From positions 124,001 to 188,000 of the forward strand of contig NZ_FQXB01000002.1 in NCBI RefSeq assembly GCF_900129845.1: a stretch of DNA of 64,000 nt, in the 5' to 3' direction. Both the position numbers and the translations under genes were made by a program. Shown here piece by piece: positions 36,998 to 46,289 of the stretch. The notes beneath the pieces were generated by a model. The model worked only from the letters and a program-made list of their open reading frames with translations. It was not told the origin of the DNA and did no database searches. This DNA comes from Cognatiyoonia sediminum. Lineage in GTDB: Bacteria; Pseudomonadota; Alphaproteobacteria; Rhodobacterales; Rhodobacteraceae. Every line of letters starts with the position of its first letter. The stretch's first letter is position 1.

Positions 36998-37353
36998 CAG
37001 ATCAACGATTCATCATCGAAATGGGCATCGGCAACGACCTGCACGGCATGGATTACCAAAAGGCCGCTGCTCGCGCGATCGAAGATGCGTTTCGCCATTC
37101 CTCGATCCCGATGTTCAATGCACTCGACATCCCGCACTCAGACATGCGTGTTCAAGTGACAGTCGGCGTGCAGGAACCTGACAAGATCGACCCTGTCATT
37201 TTAGCCCAAAAACTCCCCCGCGGAGCGGCCACTGTGACCGCTGTGAAAGGTGGACAAAACGTCCCCAACCCGCATGGCGACACCATCGTCATCGCCACCG
37301 CTGCGATTGAGGCATTCCTCCCAAGCCAAGCCGGCAATTGGACCCAAACCTAA
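36994..37353 (+). CDS. Lin0512 family protein, second copy
   Basis: A 119-residue paralogue of the preceding protein with the same layout: IIEMGIGNDLHGMDYQKAAARAIEDAF, VQVTVGVQEP and IVIATAAIEAFL. Conserved Gly-Met/Gly-Asn positions at the N-terminus and the alternating beta-alpha pattern suggest a shared fold. It overlaps the upstream gene by 4 bases. Function unknown. Confidence 0.82.
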   Translation: MTDQRFIIEMGIGNDLHGMDYQKAAARAIEDAFRHSSIPMFNALDIPHSDMRVQVTVGVQEPDKIDPVILAQKLPRGAATVTAVKGGQNVPNPHGDTIVIATAAIEAFLPSQAGNWTQT

Positions 37354-37453
37354 ACAACCTGCACACCGCGCCTGCCTCTCTGCACATATCCGCATCTTGG
37401 ACCCGATGGAATTCGGTCTAACTACGACGGGACACCCAACAAAGGACGCACAC

Positions 37454-37984
37454 ATGACCACCCTCCTTGGCATCTCTGGTTCCTTGCGCAAAGACGCAAC
37501 CAACCGTCTCTTAATCCGTGCGGCGCGCGACGCATTCGCGCCGTACACTTACATCGAAGCTGATTTGCGCCTCCCGCTCTATGACGGTGACCTAGAAGCG
37601 TCCGAAGGCATCCCACCCTCGGTCCAAACCCTTTCGTATCAGATCAAGAACTCCGATGCGGTGGTGATCTCAACGCCCGAATATAACAAATCGATCTCCG
37701 GCGTGCTGAAGAACGCGCTCGATTGGGTCAGCCGCACAGAAGGCAGCCCATGGCGCGACAAACCCGTCGCGATCATGGCGGCAACAGCAGGCCGCGCAGG
37801 TGGGGAGCGCGCCCAATTCGCGCTGCGCCTGTGTATGACACCATTTCGGCCAAAACTGATCCAAGGGCCAGAGGTGCTTGTCGGATCAAACACCAAAGAG
37901 TTCGACGAGAACGGCAAGCTCACAAACGAACGCTACCTCCGCGCCATCAACGAACTAATGGAAGAACTGAAGGCCGAGATCTAA
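37454..37984 (+). CDS. NADPH-dependent FMN reductase
   Basis: A 176-residue flavodoxin-like protein: LLGISGSLRKDATNRLLIRAA (FMN phosphate site), ISTPEYNKSISGVLKNALDWVSR and IMAATAGRAGGERAQ. The family includes quinone, chromate and azo reductases and flavin reductases. ATG 37454 has AAAGGA 9 bases upstream. Its stop shares 4 bases with the stop of the convergent DUF2244 gene. Confidence 0.92.
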   Translation: MTTLLGISGSLRKDATNRLLIRAARDAFAPYTYIEADLRLPLYDGDLEASEGIPPSVQTLSYQIKNSDAVVISTPEYNKSISGVLKNALDWVSRTEGSPWRDKPVAIMAATAGRAGGERAQFALRLCMTPFRPKLIQGPEVLVGSNTKEFDENGKLTNERYLRAINELMEELKAEI

Positions 37985-38481
37985 GCGGAATAATCCACCG
38001 GCAAGGCGCTCTTGAGTTCATCATAAAGTGCAAGGCGCTCCGCCGGATCCAGAAACGCACCGATCTCAACCTCTCGGTCGCCACCGCGCAGCGTGATGTA
38101 GTTTTCGACCGGACCATCCTTAGGGTGCAGATGCACACTGACCCAATACCGATTGGCCTCCCACTCTTGCACCTGCCCATTCGGATTGTGCCGCACCAAA
38201 TGCGCGTGCGCTTCATCAACGCGCAATTCTTCCAACACCTCCCCGCGTTTGTAGCTGACGTGCAGTGCAAACCAGATGCTACCCAGCATAAGCAGCAAAA
38301 ACGGCAAGAGGCCCCAAAGAACGGGCGACCCAAGAACAGCGAGCAGTGGGAGCAGCACCAAAGCGCCAGTAGCTCCGATGAAGATCACAAAGTCCTTCCG
38401 CAGCAGCGACCGATAGGGCCAAAGCGAAAGTTCCCATCGGGTCGTTTGGTGCGGCGGTTCTGATGACCATTCATACGGCAT
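37981..38481 (-). CDS. DUF2244 integral membrane protein
   Basis: A 166-residue protein with a short N-terminal soluble segment (RWELSLWPYRSLLRKDF), two adjacent membrane helices (about residues 32-72) and a C-terminal domain with EVLEELRVDEAHAHLVRHNPNG and NYITLRGGDREVEIGAFLDPAER. This matches DUF2244. The role is unknown. It converges with the FMN reductase. Confidence 0.88.
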   Translation of the reverse strand: MPYEWSSEPPHQTTRWELSLWPYRSLLRKDFVIFIGATGALVLLPLLAVLGSPVLWGLLPFLLLMLGSIWFALHVSYKRGEVLEELRVDEAHAHLVRHNPNGQVQEWEANRYWVSVHLHPKDGPVENYITLRGGDREVEIGAFLDPAERLALYDELKSALPVDYSA

Positions 38482-38590
38482 GGGTCAGGAGGTAGCTTGC
38501 GGTCTGTATTGAAACAAGTGCGCCGATCCGCGCAGGTTGCGGGATCGCCGACAGCTCGCTAGCCTCAAGACCAGCCAAGTGAGAGAAAAG

Positions 38591-38971
38591 ATGCACACCG
38601 CGACCTGTCTTTGTGGAGCCGTCAAGGTGGAGGTCAATACCAACCTCCCAGCCCCAAATGCCTGCCATTGCAGCCAATGCCGCAAGCAGTCCGGCCATTA
38701 TTGGGCGTCCGTCGATCTGAAATCAGAAAACGTAACAATCTATGGCGAAGACAACGTCACTTGGTACCAAGCTTCAGAAAAAGTCCGACGGGGATTTTGC
38801 AAAACCTGCGGCAGCTTCCTGTTTTGGGATCCGATCCATCACGACACAATCGCCGTCGCGATGGGTGCCTTTGATGGCGCTACACACACCAAACTCGCCC
38901 TGCATATCTTTGTGTCCGACAAAGGCGACTACTACGACATCACAGACGGTTTAACGCAAAACCAGCAGTAA
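38591..38971 (+). CDS. GFA-family zinc protein (CENP-V/GFA domain)
   Basis: A 126-residue protein of the GFA family. Zinc-binding cysteines are in CLCGAV, CHCSQCRKQSG and FCKTCGSFLFW, with HIFVSDKGDYYDI near the end. The family includes glutathione-dependent formaldehyde-activating enzymes, but many members have unknown substrates. ATG 38591 has GAGAG upstream. The end meets the end of the VOC gene on the other strand with no gap. Confidence 0.92.
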   Translation: MHTATCLCGAVKVEVNTNLPAPNACHCSQCRKQSGHYWASVDLKSENVTIYGEDNVTWYQASEKVRRGFCKTCGSFLFWDPIHHDTIAVAMGAFDGATHTKLALHIFVSDKGDYYDITDGLTQNQQ

Positions 38972-39367
38972 CTAGCCCCGATTGCTCACCTCAATCAGAT
39001 TGCCATCCGGATCACGCAGATAGAGCGAGACTATGGGTCCAGTCGCCCCTGTACGCCCAACCGGCCCCTCCAAAACATCGACACCCGACACCTCGAAATG
39101 TGCCTGCCACTCCGCTAATGGCGTATCAGACAGGAAACACAAATCCGCACTGCCCGGCATGGGTCGATCCGCCTTAGGCTCAAAGGGTTTAGCGGCCGGA
39201 TGCAGGTTTATTTTCTGAGCGCCAAACGTCAACGCGGTACGGGTCGATCCATCACTCGGATGAAAAACCTCGACTTTCATGCCCAAAACCTGTTCATAGA
39301 ATGCCACCGTCCGATCAATATCGGCGACCGTAAGAACTAAGTGATCCAGTGAAGTAAGTTTCGGCAT
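38972..39367 (-). CDS. VOC family (glyoxalase/bleomycin-resistance) protein
   Basis: A 131-residue vicinal-oxygen-chelate protein: LDHLVLTVADIDRTVAFYEQV, KINLHPAAKPFEP, DLCFLSDTP and SLYLRDPDGNLIEVS with the second metal-binding Glu. Possible roles are dioxygenase, glyoxalase or resistance; the substrate cannot be told. ATG 39367 has a GGGGG run upstream; a longer start at 39415 would overlap the divergent gene. Confidence 0.9.
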   Translation of the reverse strand: MPKLTSLDHLVLTVADIDRTVAFYEQVLGMKVEVFHPSDGSTRTALTFGAQKINLHPAAKPFEPKADRPMPGSADLCFLSDTPLAEWQAHFEVSGVDVLEGPVGRTGATGPIVSLYLRDPDGNLIEVSNRG

Positions 39368-39395
39368 ACCGCCCCCGTTCGTGATGAGTACCACA

Positions 39396-40190
39396 ATGTC
39401 AGATGCCATAGGCAAAACGCAAACGCTTCAAGATGTCATCGACCCGGCCCGTGCGAACGCTCTGTTAGCCGCCCTCGGCAAGCCCGAGCGTTTGAGCAGC
39501 GGCGACCCGCTGGCTCCTTTCTTTCACCACATCTACTTTTGGGACGCACTAGCCCCGGAGGCATTAGGCCGAGACGGGCACCCTGCCACCGGTGGATTCA
39601 TTCCAGATGTCGGTCTGCCGCGTCGGATGTGGGCATCGGGCAAGCTCACCTTTCACCGCCCCCTTTTGGCAGGCGTGAGAGCAGAAAAGATCAGCACGAT
39701 TGAATCCGTCACCCACAAAGACGGACGCAGCGGACCGCTAGCTTTTGTGCGCATCCGGCACGACATCAAACAGCGTCACACGCTCGCTTTGACCGAATGG
39801 CAAGACTTGGTGTACCGAGAAGACACCCCACAAGCCGCCACCACGCCGCCACAAGCCCCTGATGGCGAAACCCGTTTGCGGCACGTGGACTTCGACAGCA
39901 CATTGCTCTTTCGCTACTCGGCGCTCACCTTCAACGGTCACCGCATACACTATGACGAAGCCTACGCCCGCGGCATCGAAGGCTATGACGGTCTCGTCGT
40001 CCACGGACCACTCATTGCCCAATTGCTGATGCTCTTTGCAGTTGAACACAACGGACCGCTCACCAAGTTCTCCTACCGCGCCACAGCACCCCTTATGCAC
40101 ACCGAACGCGCAACACTCTGCCTACAAGGCCGCAATGCCTGGGCCAGAGGGCCAGACGGTCGGCAACTGATGCTGGCCGATTTCGCTTAA
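39396..40190 (+). CDS. FAS1-like/MaoC dehydratase, mesaconyl-C4-CoA hydratase-like
   Basis: A roughly 264-residue protein with an N-terminal FAS1-like dehydratase half (residues about 10-130) and a C-terminal hotdog half with FRYSALTFNGHRIHYDEAYAR, the HTD2/MaoC hydratase motif. Homologues hydrate itaconyl- or mesaconyl-C4-CoA or dehydrate 3-hydroxyacyl chains. It could serve C5-dicarboxylate metabolism, but Mcl1 lies 13 kb away, so a link is loose. Starts at 39381 (GTG) and 39384 are possible; I chose 39396, which has TGAG upstream. Confidence 0.82.
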   Translation: MSDAIGKTQTLQDVIDPARANALLAALGKPERLSSGDPLAPFFHHIYFWDALAPEALGRDGHPATGGFIPDVGLPRRMWASGKLTFHRPLLAGVRAEKISTIESVTHKDGRSGPLAFVRIRHDIKQRHTLALTEWQDLVYREDTPQAATTPPQAPDGETRLRHVDFDSTLLFRYSALTFNGHRIHYDEAYARGIEGYDGLVVHGPLIAQLLMLFAVEHNGPLTKFSYRATAPLMHTERATLCLQGRNAWARGPDGRQLMLADFA

Positions 40191-41224
40191 AGGTTACAGC
40201 TGACGTCAAAGTCGTCCGGATAGGTCACGCGACCCTCAAGCACCAAGTCGACCATCGCCTCGCCGACTTTCGGGGCCATGCCAAAGCCGATCTTAAAACC
40301 CCCGTTGGCTACATACGCACCATCGATCTGTGGGTGTCGCCCCAACATCGGCGCTCGGCTCCGGCTGCGCGGCCTGACACCAGCCCACCGCTCCAAAACC
40401 TCAGAATCTGCCAACACTGGCATAGCGGCGCGCGCCTGATCTAGAACGTCGTCTAATGCTGCATCCGTTGCATCCGGCTCATTGAACTCACGCTCGGACG
40501 TAGACCCGACCGCCACTGACCCGTCTAAATGCGGAATGATGTGAAGCGCATCGGCAAAGAGCTGCGGCGCACCCGCCGCATCATACCGCACCAAAGCCGC
40601 CTGCCCCTTCACGCCATTCCCAATCTGACGAGGGGCTTTGTCGGACATCTCGACCAAGCCCTGCCAACCCGTCGCCCAGACCACGGCTCCCTCGTCAGAC
40701 CCGTCAGAAGCAATCTCACCACCCAAACCGCGCAGCGCATCGGCCAATGCCCTTGTTGCAGATCGCGGATGGATCAACGCCGAAAGTGTATCGCGCACCA
40801 AAAAGCCAGTGCCCGAAGGCGGTTCCCAAGCCGCGCCGCTCGCGTGAACAACCTCCCAAACGGCCTGCCCTTGCCACAGCTCTTGCGAAGTTTCCTCCCG
40901 CGCCCGCGCCAACTCAACCGCGTGGTCATCGGCCAAAGGCTGCAAACGCCCGCTGCGCACATATCCCGTCGACAAGCCGGACCGGTCTTCAACCTCGGCC
41001 CAAAACGCCTCCGACATCATCAGGCTTTCGAATTGAAACTGCTTCTTCGCGTTCCAATTCTCCGGCACATGTGGGGCCAATGCTCCGACCAATCCACCGC
41101 TTGCGCCAGCGGCTACTCCATTCGGGTCAATCACCCGCACCCGCGCCCCGCGCTTGGCGCAGGCATAGGCGACCGACAGGCCGAACACGCCGGCCCCTTT
41201 TACGGTCACATCCACAGTTGCCAT
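40187..41224 (-). CDS. FAD-dependent oxidoreductase, probable MnmC2-like (DAO family)
   Basis: A 345-residue DAO-family flavoprotein: VTVKGAGVFGLSVAYACAKRG (FAD Rossmann site), GVAAGASGGLVGALAPHVPEN, and the C-terminal WAGVRPRSRSRAPMLGRHP and VANGGFKIGFGMAPKVGEAM. This resembles the FAD half of MnmC, which removes the carboxymethyl group during tRNA wobble uridine modification. It is divergent from mnmD with only 48 bases between the starts. A glycine oxidase-like amine oxidase is the alternative. Confidence 0.82.
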   Translation of the reverse strand: MATVDVTVKGAGVFGLSVAYACAKRGARVRVIDPNGVAAGASGGLVGALAPHVPENWNAKKQFQFESLMMSEAFWAEVEDRSGLSTGYVRSGRLQPLADDHAVELARAREETSQELWQGQAVWEVVHASGAAWEPPSGTGFLVRDTLSALIHPRSATRALADALRGLGGEIASDGSDEGAVVWATGWQGLVEMSDKAPRQIGNGVKGQAALVRYDAAGAPQLFADALHIIPHLDGSVAVGSTSEREFNEPDATDAALDDVLDQARAAMPVLADSEVLERWAGVRPRSRSRAPMLGRHPQIDGAYVANGGFKIGFGMAPKVGEAMVDLVLEGRVTYPDDFDVSCNL

Positions 41225-41272
41225 TCGCCAAACCCCGCGCCATCTTCGCGCAAACACCTAAGGCAAATCACC

Positions 41273-41947
41273 ATGACCGACCAGACCGCACAGCTTGAAT
41301 GGCGCGACACCGACGCCGGTGCGGTCCCGATCTCGACCCGCTTCGACGATCCCTATTATTCGCTCGATAATGGGCTGGCCGAAACGCAGCATGTCTTTCT
41401 GTCGGGCAACGACCTGCCAAACCGCTTCACCGATGGGTTTCACATCGCCGAACTTGGCTTCGGTACCGGCCTCAACTTCCTCGCCACGCTGCAGTCCTTC
41501 CGCGCATCGGGCACCGAGGGCAAACTGCGCTTCACAAGCTTTGAAGCCTACCCCATGGCTTTCGCTGACCTGCAACAAGCGCTGCAACCATACCCCGACC
41601 TCCCGACAGATGTCTTCGCCTCAGACCCCACGGACGGCCTTAGCGGAGAGGACTTCGATTTGACCGTCATCACCGGCGACGCCCGCGAAACTCTTCCCAA
41701 CTGGCAAGGCCAAGCCGACGCATGGTTCCTTGACGGGTTTTCGCCCGCCAAAAACCCCGAACTCTGGGACGACGCCCTGATTAAAGAGGTCGGCCGCCAC
41801 ACCAAACCGAATGGCACCTTCGCGACCTACACCGCCGCCGGCCATGTCCGACGCGCCCTCACGGATGCAGGGTTCCAAGTTGAGCGAGCCAAAGGCTTTG
41901 GCCGGAAGCGTCACATGAGCGTAGGGACAAAACGCGATGCAGAATAA
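41273..41947 (+). CDS. mnmD: tRNA (5-methylaminomethyl-2-thiouridine)(34)-methyltransferase MnmD
   Basis: A 224-residue protein like the methyltransferase half of MnmC: LEWRDTDAGAVPISTRFDDPY, HIAELGFGTGLNFLATLQSF (SAM site), DAWFLDGFSPAKNPELWDD and FATYTAAGHVRRALTDAGF. It makes the last methylation in mnm5s2U34 of tRNA. In E. coli the two activities are fused; here the oxidase half is a separate divergent gene. It overlaps the next gene by 11 bases. Confidence 0.92.
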   Translation: MTDQTAQLEWRDTDAGAVPISTRFDDPYYSLDNGLAETQHVFLSGNDLPNRFTDGFHIAELGFGTGLNFLATLQSFRASGTEGKLRFTSFEAYPMAFADLQQALQPYPDLPTDVFASDPTDGLSGEDFDLTVITGDARETLPNWQGQADAWFLDGFSPAKNPELWDDALIKEVGRHTKPNGTFATYTAAGHVRRALTDAGFQVERAKGFGRKRHMSVGTKRDAE

Positions 41948-42797
41948 CCTCCGCCTCGGCATCGCATTCATGTGCCTCACCGCGTTCATCTTCGCGGTAC
42001 AGGACGGCATTTCTCGCCACCTCGCAGATGCCTACAACGTCTATATGATTGTAATGATCCGCTACTGGTTCTTCGCCGCCTTCGTGATCGCCGTCGCCCG
42101 TCGCCAGTCGGGCTCGATCAAAGCTGCTGCTGCCACTAGCCAGCCAATCCTGCAAATGGTCAGAGGCGCGCTGCTCGCATTAGAAATCTGCGTGATGGTA
42201 TCGGCTTTCGTGATCCTCGGCCTCGTCGAAAGCCACGCGATCTTTGCATGCTACCCACTTCTGATCGCCGCCCTTTCTGGCCCGATCTTGGGCGAACGCG
42301 TCGGCTGGCGCAGATGGGCCGCCATTGGCGTCGGCTTTATCGGCGTGCTTATCATCCTGCAACCGGGCCGCACCGTCTTTGCAGCCGGAGCCGTCATCCC
42401 CTTTGCCTCCGCCACCATGTTCGCACTTTACAGCCTGCTCACCCGCTACGCCGCACGCAAGGACACCGCCGCCACCTCTTTCTTTTGGACTGGCACCGTC
42501 GGAGCGGTCGTCATGTCTGCCATCGGTATCTGGTTCTGGGAACCCATGACCCCGCCCGATTGGGCGTGGATGGCCGCCTTGTGCGTCACCGGGGCCTTAG
42601 GTCATTGGGCGCTGATCAAAGCCTATGAAGCGGCAGAGGCCAGCGCGATCCAGCCCTTCGCCTACTTACAAATGGTCTTTGCGATCTTCATCGGCATCAG
42701 CATCTTCGGCGAAACATTGGAGCCCCATGTCGCGCTTGGTGGCGTGATCATCGTGGCCGCGGGCCTCTACACTCTCTTCCGAGCCCGTCGAGCCTAA
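41937..42797 (+). CDS. EamA-domain DMT family transporter
   Basis: A 286-residue membrane protein with about ten hydrophobic segments in two related halves (EamA repeats), including LGIAFMCLTAFIFAVQDGI and GPILGERVGWRRWAAIGVGFIGVLII. The family exports amino acids or other metabolites; the substrate is unknown. It overlaps the mnmD end by 11 bases and its stop shares 4 bases with the stop of slt. Confidence 0.9.
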   Translation: MQNNLRLGIAFMCLTAFIFAVQDGISRHLADAYNVYMIVMIRYWFFAAFVIAVARRQSGSIKAAAATSQPILQMVRGALLALEICVMVSAFVILGLVESHAIFACYPLLIAALSGPILGERVGWRRWAAIGVGFIGVLIILQPGRTVFAAGAVIPFASATMFALYSLLTRYAARKDTAATSFFWTGTVGAVVMSAIGIWFWEPMTPPDWAWMAALCVTGALGHWALIKAYEAAEASAIQPFAYLQMVFAIFIGISIFGETLEPHVALGGVIIVAAGLYTLFRARRA

Positions 42798-44836
42798 GGC
42801 CTGACCCGAGGCCGTACCTGATCATCACCCGCAGACCGAACCACAACTCCGTCGGATCCACCAATGATCCCGAAATCCGGCCGCGCAATAGGCCGCACCA
42901 AGGGTTTGAACCCGGTCAAAAGTTCCGTGAATTGCACCGGCCCAACTTCGCCCGTCAATCGCGCCTGATAAATCGGGATCGATTCCGTCACCCGCATCAC
43001 ATAATTCCGCGTCTCCCGAAACGGGATGTGCTCTATCCAGTCAATCACATCCACGTCGCCCAAACGCGGGTCACCGCGTTCGCTCATCCAAGCCTCTGGC
43101 CTGCTGGGTCCAGCGTTGTAGCCCGCTGCAATTTGCACCGGTGAAAACCCAAACCGATCTTCCAGCCCTTGCAAATACTGCGCCCCCAAACGTGCATTAT
43201 ACTGCCAATCCGCCGTCAACCGGTTCCGGCTATATGGCAGATCAAGCGACCCCGCGACCTCCTCTGCCGTGGCTGGCATCAACTGCATCAATCCAAGCGC
43301 CCCGACGGGGCTGCCCACCACCGCATTGAACTCACTCTCACGACGCGCAATTGACAAGGCCAGTTCCGGTTCCGAGGGCAGATCGAGAACAACAAGATCG
43401 TGAATCGGGAAGTAGTTCGACGGAACGATAACCCCCCGCACCACACCTTGCTTGCCGAGGATCAGCTCGTAAAAACTCTCCCCCATCTCATCGAGCAACC
43501 CACCGAGCCGCGCCAAATCCTCTTCATCCAGCGTCCGACCCAATTCAGCAAAAAACGTCACCGCAGCCCCGCGTTCCCCTGCCTCTAGCAAGGTCAAAGC
43601 CGCCCGAACCAACTCATTCTCGAACAGATCAGTCTCACGCCACTCCCGATCATCCTGCTGCCCTGTCCAAGCAGCGCTCAAAGGACGCGACAGTTTTTCT
43701 GACGCCATCAATCCATAGAACGCCGATTGATGCTCTGCCGCGCGTTGATAGGCCGCCGTGGCATCCGCCATGCCCAACACATCAAACGCTCGACCGGTCC
43801 AATATTCCATCCGTGCTATGGAAATCGGAGTATCCACCGCCGCCCGCGCTGTTTGGAAATGCCCAATCGCTGCACCGGGCTCGTTCAAATACGTCAGCGC
43901 GATATAACCCGCCAACCATTCCAAATCCGCAAAAGAAGACCCTTCGGTCAAAAAATGCTCAGACGCCAAACGATAGGCCCGCTGCGGGCTCCCCTCTCGC
44001 ATCTCTCGCCGCGCAATCGACCGCCGCCAGCTTGACCAGCGAAATGGTTGCCCCAAAGCCTCGGCGCTAGTCGACTGACTCAAAGCCAAATCCCGCGCGT
44101 CGGCATAGCGCCTGCGATCCGCCAGCCAATTGAACCGATCATATTGAAGCGCAGGCGTGTCTCGAAGCGCAGGCGGTACCGCCTGCACCTTCTCATCCAA
44201 GTCAGATTGATTACGAATGTAGGCGATCCGCGCCTCAGCCAGCGCCCGCTGATCGTCAGGCAACAGATCCAGCATCCACCCCGCTTCTTCCGTCCGCCAG
44301 CGCCAAAGCAAGTTGTCCACCCGCTCAGGGTGTTTCGGCTCGACCACAGCAGAATAGCGCTCAAGAATAGCTTCCTGCCCCTCTTCCGTCAGCCGCAGTT
44401 CAACCCATGCCGTTTCAATCACGTCCTGTGCGAGTTCATTCAGCCCGCGCGCCTCCAGCGCCTGCGCCAACCGAACCGCCCCAATGCCGGTGCGCGGGCG
44501 AATGTCACCATACCAAAGCAACACCTCCCCCGGATCGGCATCTTCGGGGATCACTTCCTCCCCCCGCGACCTGATCCGCGACAGCCCGGGCCAGTCCGGT
44601 CGGCGCGCTAGGAAATCACGATACTCGGCAAAATCGCCCTCACCAGCGCGTAAGCGAAGCCATTCGACAACATCCGCCGTGACCTGATCCTCAAGCCGTT
44701 CTTGCACAGCCGCCTCAGCCTCCTCCCACTTGTCGTCTCCTGCGAGCCGAACAGCTTCAACCGCCTGCTCAGGCATCACCTGAGACACCGCTGCCGTCGC
44801 GCCAAAGAGCGCCAAAATCAAAAGGATCGTTCGCAT
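42794..44836 (-). CDS. slt: Soluble lytic murein transglycosylase (Slt70-like)
   Basis: A 680-residue periplasmic protein with a signal peptide (about 19 residues), a long helical U-shaped domain made of repeats (about residues 25-480) and a C-terminal SLT domain: LALSIARRESEFNAVVGSPV (catalytic Glu), GALGLMQLMPATA and QIAAGYNAGPSRPEAW. It degrades glycan strands processively. Two transglycosylase genes in one window (the other at 21450) are of different families. Confidence 0.95.
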   Translation of the reverse strand: MRTILLILALFGATAAVSQVMPEQAVEAVRLAGDDKWEEAEAAVQERLEDQVTADVVEWLRLRAGEGDFAEYRDFLARRPDWPGLSRIRSRGEEVIPEDADPGEVLLWYGDIRPRTGIGAVRLAQALEARGLNELAQDVIETAWVELRLTEEGQEAILERYSAVVEPKHPERVDNLLWRWRTEEAGWMLDLLPDDQRALAEARIAYIRNQSDLDEKVQAVPPALRDTPALQYDRFNWLADRRRYADARDLALSQSTSAEALGQPFRWSSWRRSIARREMREGSPQRAYRLASEHFLTEGSSFADLEWLAGYIALTYLNEPGAAIGHFQTARAAVDTPISIARMEYWTGRAFDVLGMADATAAYQRAAEHQSAFYGLMASEKLSRPLSAAWTGQQDDREWRETDLFENELVRAALTLLEAGERGAAVTFFAELGRTLDEEDLARLGGLLDEMGESFYELILGKQGVVRGVIVPSNYFPIHDLVVLDLPSEPELALSIARRESEFNAVVGSPVGALGLMQLMPATAEEVAGSLDLPYSRNRLTADWQYNARLGAQYLQGLEDRFGFSPVQIAAGYNAGPSRPEAWMSERGDPRLGDVDVIDWIEHIPFRETRNYVMRVTESIPIYQARLTGEVGPVQFTELLTGFKPLVRPIARPDFGIIGGSDGVVVRSAGDDQVRPRVRP

Positions 44837-44985
44837 TCTGCCCGCCTGCTCATTTTGGACAGCCTTAAGGCTAGAACGAGACCCCCATCAAGGCCATACA
44901 AATTCTTGGCATTCGGCAGAAAGCCGTCTAGTAGTGTCCGCGATTTTAGAGGGCTTCCGCCCATTCCAAACAAAGGAAACGCGTC

Positions 44986-45858
44986 ATGTTTAAAGGATCT
45001 ATGCCTGCACTCGTCACGCCGTTCTCGAACGGCTCGATCGATATCGACGCGCTGAAAAAACTTGTGGAATGGCACATTGCCCAAGGCTCGCACGGTCTGG
45101 TCCCAGTTGGCACAACCGGCGAAAGCCCAACGCTCAGCCACGAAGAACACGATCTCGTTGTCGAAACCGTGGTGAAGCAAGTCGCGGGCCGTGTTCCTGT
45201 CGTTGCTGGCGCTGGCTCCAACAACACCGAAGAAACCGTGCGCCTTGTCAAAGCAGCGAAAGCGGCAGGCGCAGATGCGGCTCTTGTTGTGACACCTTAT
45301 TATAATAAGCCCACACAGCGCGGCTTGATTGCGCATTTCACAGCAGCAGCAGACTGCGGCCTGCCGATCATCATTTACAACATCCCTGGTCGGTCCGTCG
45401 TCGACATGACGCCGGATACCATGGCCGAACTGAGCAAGCATGAGATGATCGTCGGCGTCAAGGACGCTACCGGCGATCTGGCCCGTGTGCCACAGCAGCG
45501 CCATCGCAGCGGCAAAGATTTCATCCAGCTCTCTGGTGAAGACGCAACCGCCCTTGGCTTTAACGCACATGGCGGTGTTGGCTGTATTTCTGTCACGGCC
45601 AATGTGGCGCCAGCCCTCTGCGCCGAATTCCAAGACATGACCCTATCTGGCGACTTTGCGGGTGCATTGACTTTGCAAGACCGTTTGATGCCCCTGCACG
45701 AGGCCATCTTTGCAGAACCGGGTGTGTGTGGTGCCAAGTATGGTCTATCGCTCTTGGGGCATTGCAACGAAGATGTTCGGTCTCCGTTGACGCCCCTCAC
45801 AGACGAAACCAAAGCGCAAATCAAAGACGCTATGGTCTTCGCTGGCCTGATAAACTAG
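44986..45858 (+). CDS. dapA: 4-hydroxy-tetrahydrodipicolinate synthase
   Basis: A 290-residue Dap[52 protein letters not shown] (catalytic Tyr), [13 protein letters not shown] and [10 protein letters not shown] with the Schiff-base Lys. It condenses pyruvate with aspartate semialdehyde, the entry to lysine and meso-diaminopimelate. It is divergent from slt; lysA lies at 62.3 kb. Confidence 0.97.
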   Translation: MFKGSMPALVTPFSNGSIDIDALKKLVEWHIAQGSHGLVPVGTTGESPTLSHEEHDLVVETVVKQVAGRVPVVAGAGSNNTEETVRLVKAAKAAGADAALVVTPYYNKPTQRGLIAHFTAAADCGLPIIIYNIPGRSVVDMTPDTMAELSKHEMIVGVKDATGDLARVPQQRHRSGKDFIQLSGEDATALGFNAHGGVGCISVTANVAPALCAEFQDMTLSGDFAGALTLQDRLMPLHEAIFAEPGVCGAKYGLSLLGHCNEDVRSPLTPLTDETKAQIKDAMVFAGLIN

Positions 45859-45890
45859 CGACTCACAACAAAAATCCCTGAAATTCCCAT

Positions 45891-45911
45891 CACGCCGCCG
45901 CGAGCGGCGTG
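45891..45911 (+). terminator. Stem-loop after dapA
   Basis: CACGCCGC and GCGGCGTG make an 8-bp GC stem with a 5-base loop 33 bases after the stop. The following sequence is not a clear T-run, so termination is probable but not certain. Confidence 0.55.
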
Positions 45912-46289
45912 ACATGATTTGACATGTTTGCTCACGGCGGTGCGACTGAGCAGAAATAATGCATCATCACAGGTTTGAGGGTGCATTTTTTTCGTGATCA
46001 CTGCGTCAGGTTTTGTGTCAAGATTGGTGTTGCTTCTGACCTGCAAACGAGCAGTTCTGCGCGCAGATAAGCTGCTTTCTGCGCGGAAATGCGCAGAAGC
46101 TGCCCAAAGGTCACCTTTGCGCTTTTTCAACCCCCATTACAGGTCAAATTCCGTCTCTTTTTCGTGATGGGCTTACCCCTTCACCAAACGCCTTTTCGAC
46201 CTCAATTGTTCCTCATCAACCGCGGCACCTCCCGCCGCACAAACAAACTAAACTGGTCCTTTCGACCTCCCAAATGAAGGAACTAAAAC
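45912..46289 (+). promoter_or_regulatory. Long leader of the secreted-protein array
   Basis: About 380 bases without a convincing gene lie before the array. It holds GACATG twice at 10-base spacing (45911-45926), TTTTTCGTGAT twice (near 45990 and 46160), a perfect palindrome TCTGCGCGCAGA (46056-46067) and a hairpin of the same half-sites, TTCTGCGC/GCGCAGAA (46077-46098, loop GGAAAT). This looks like a multi-site promoter region or structured leader. The first array gene has GAAGGAA before ATG. Confidence 0.5.
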
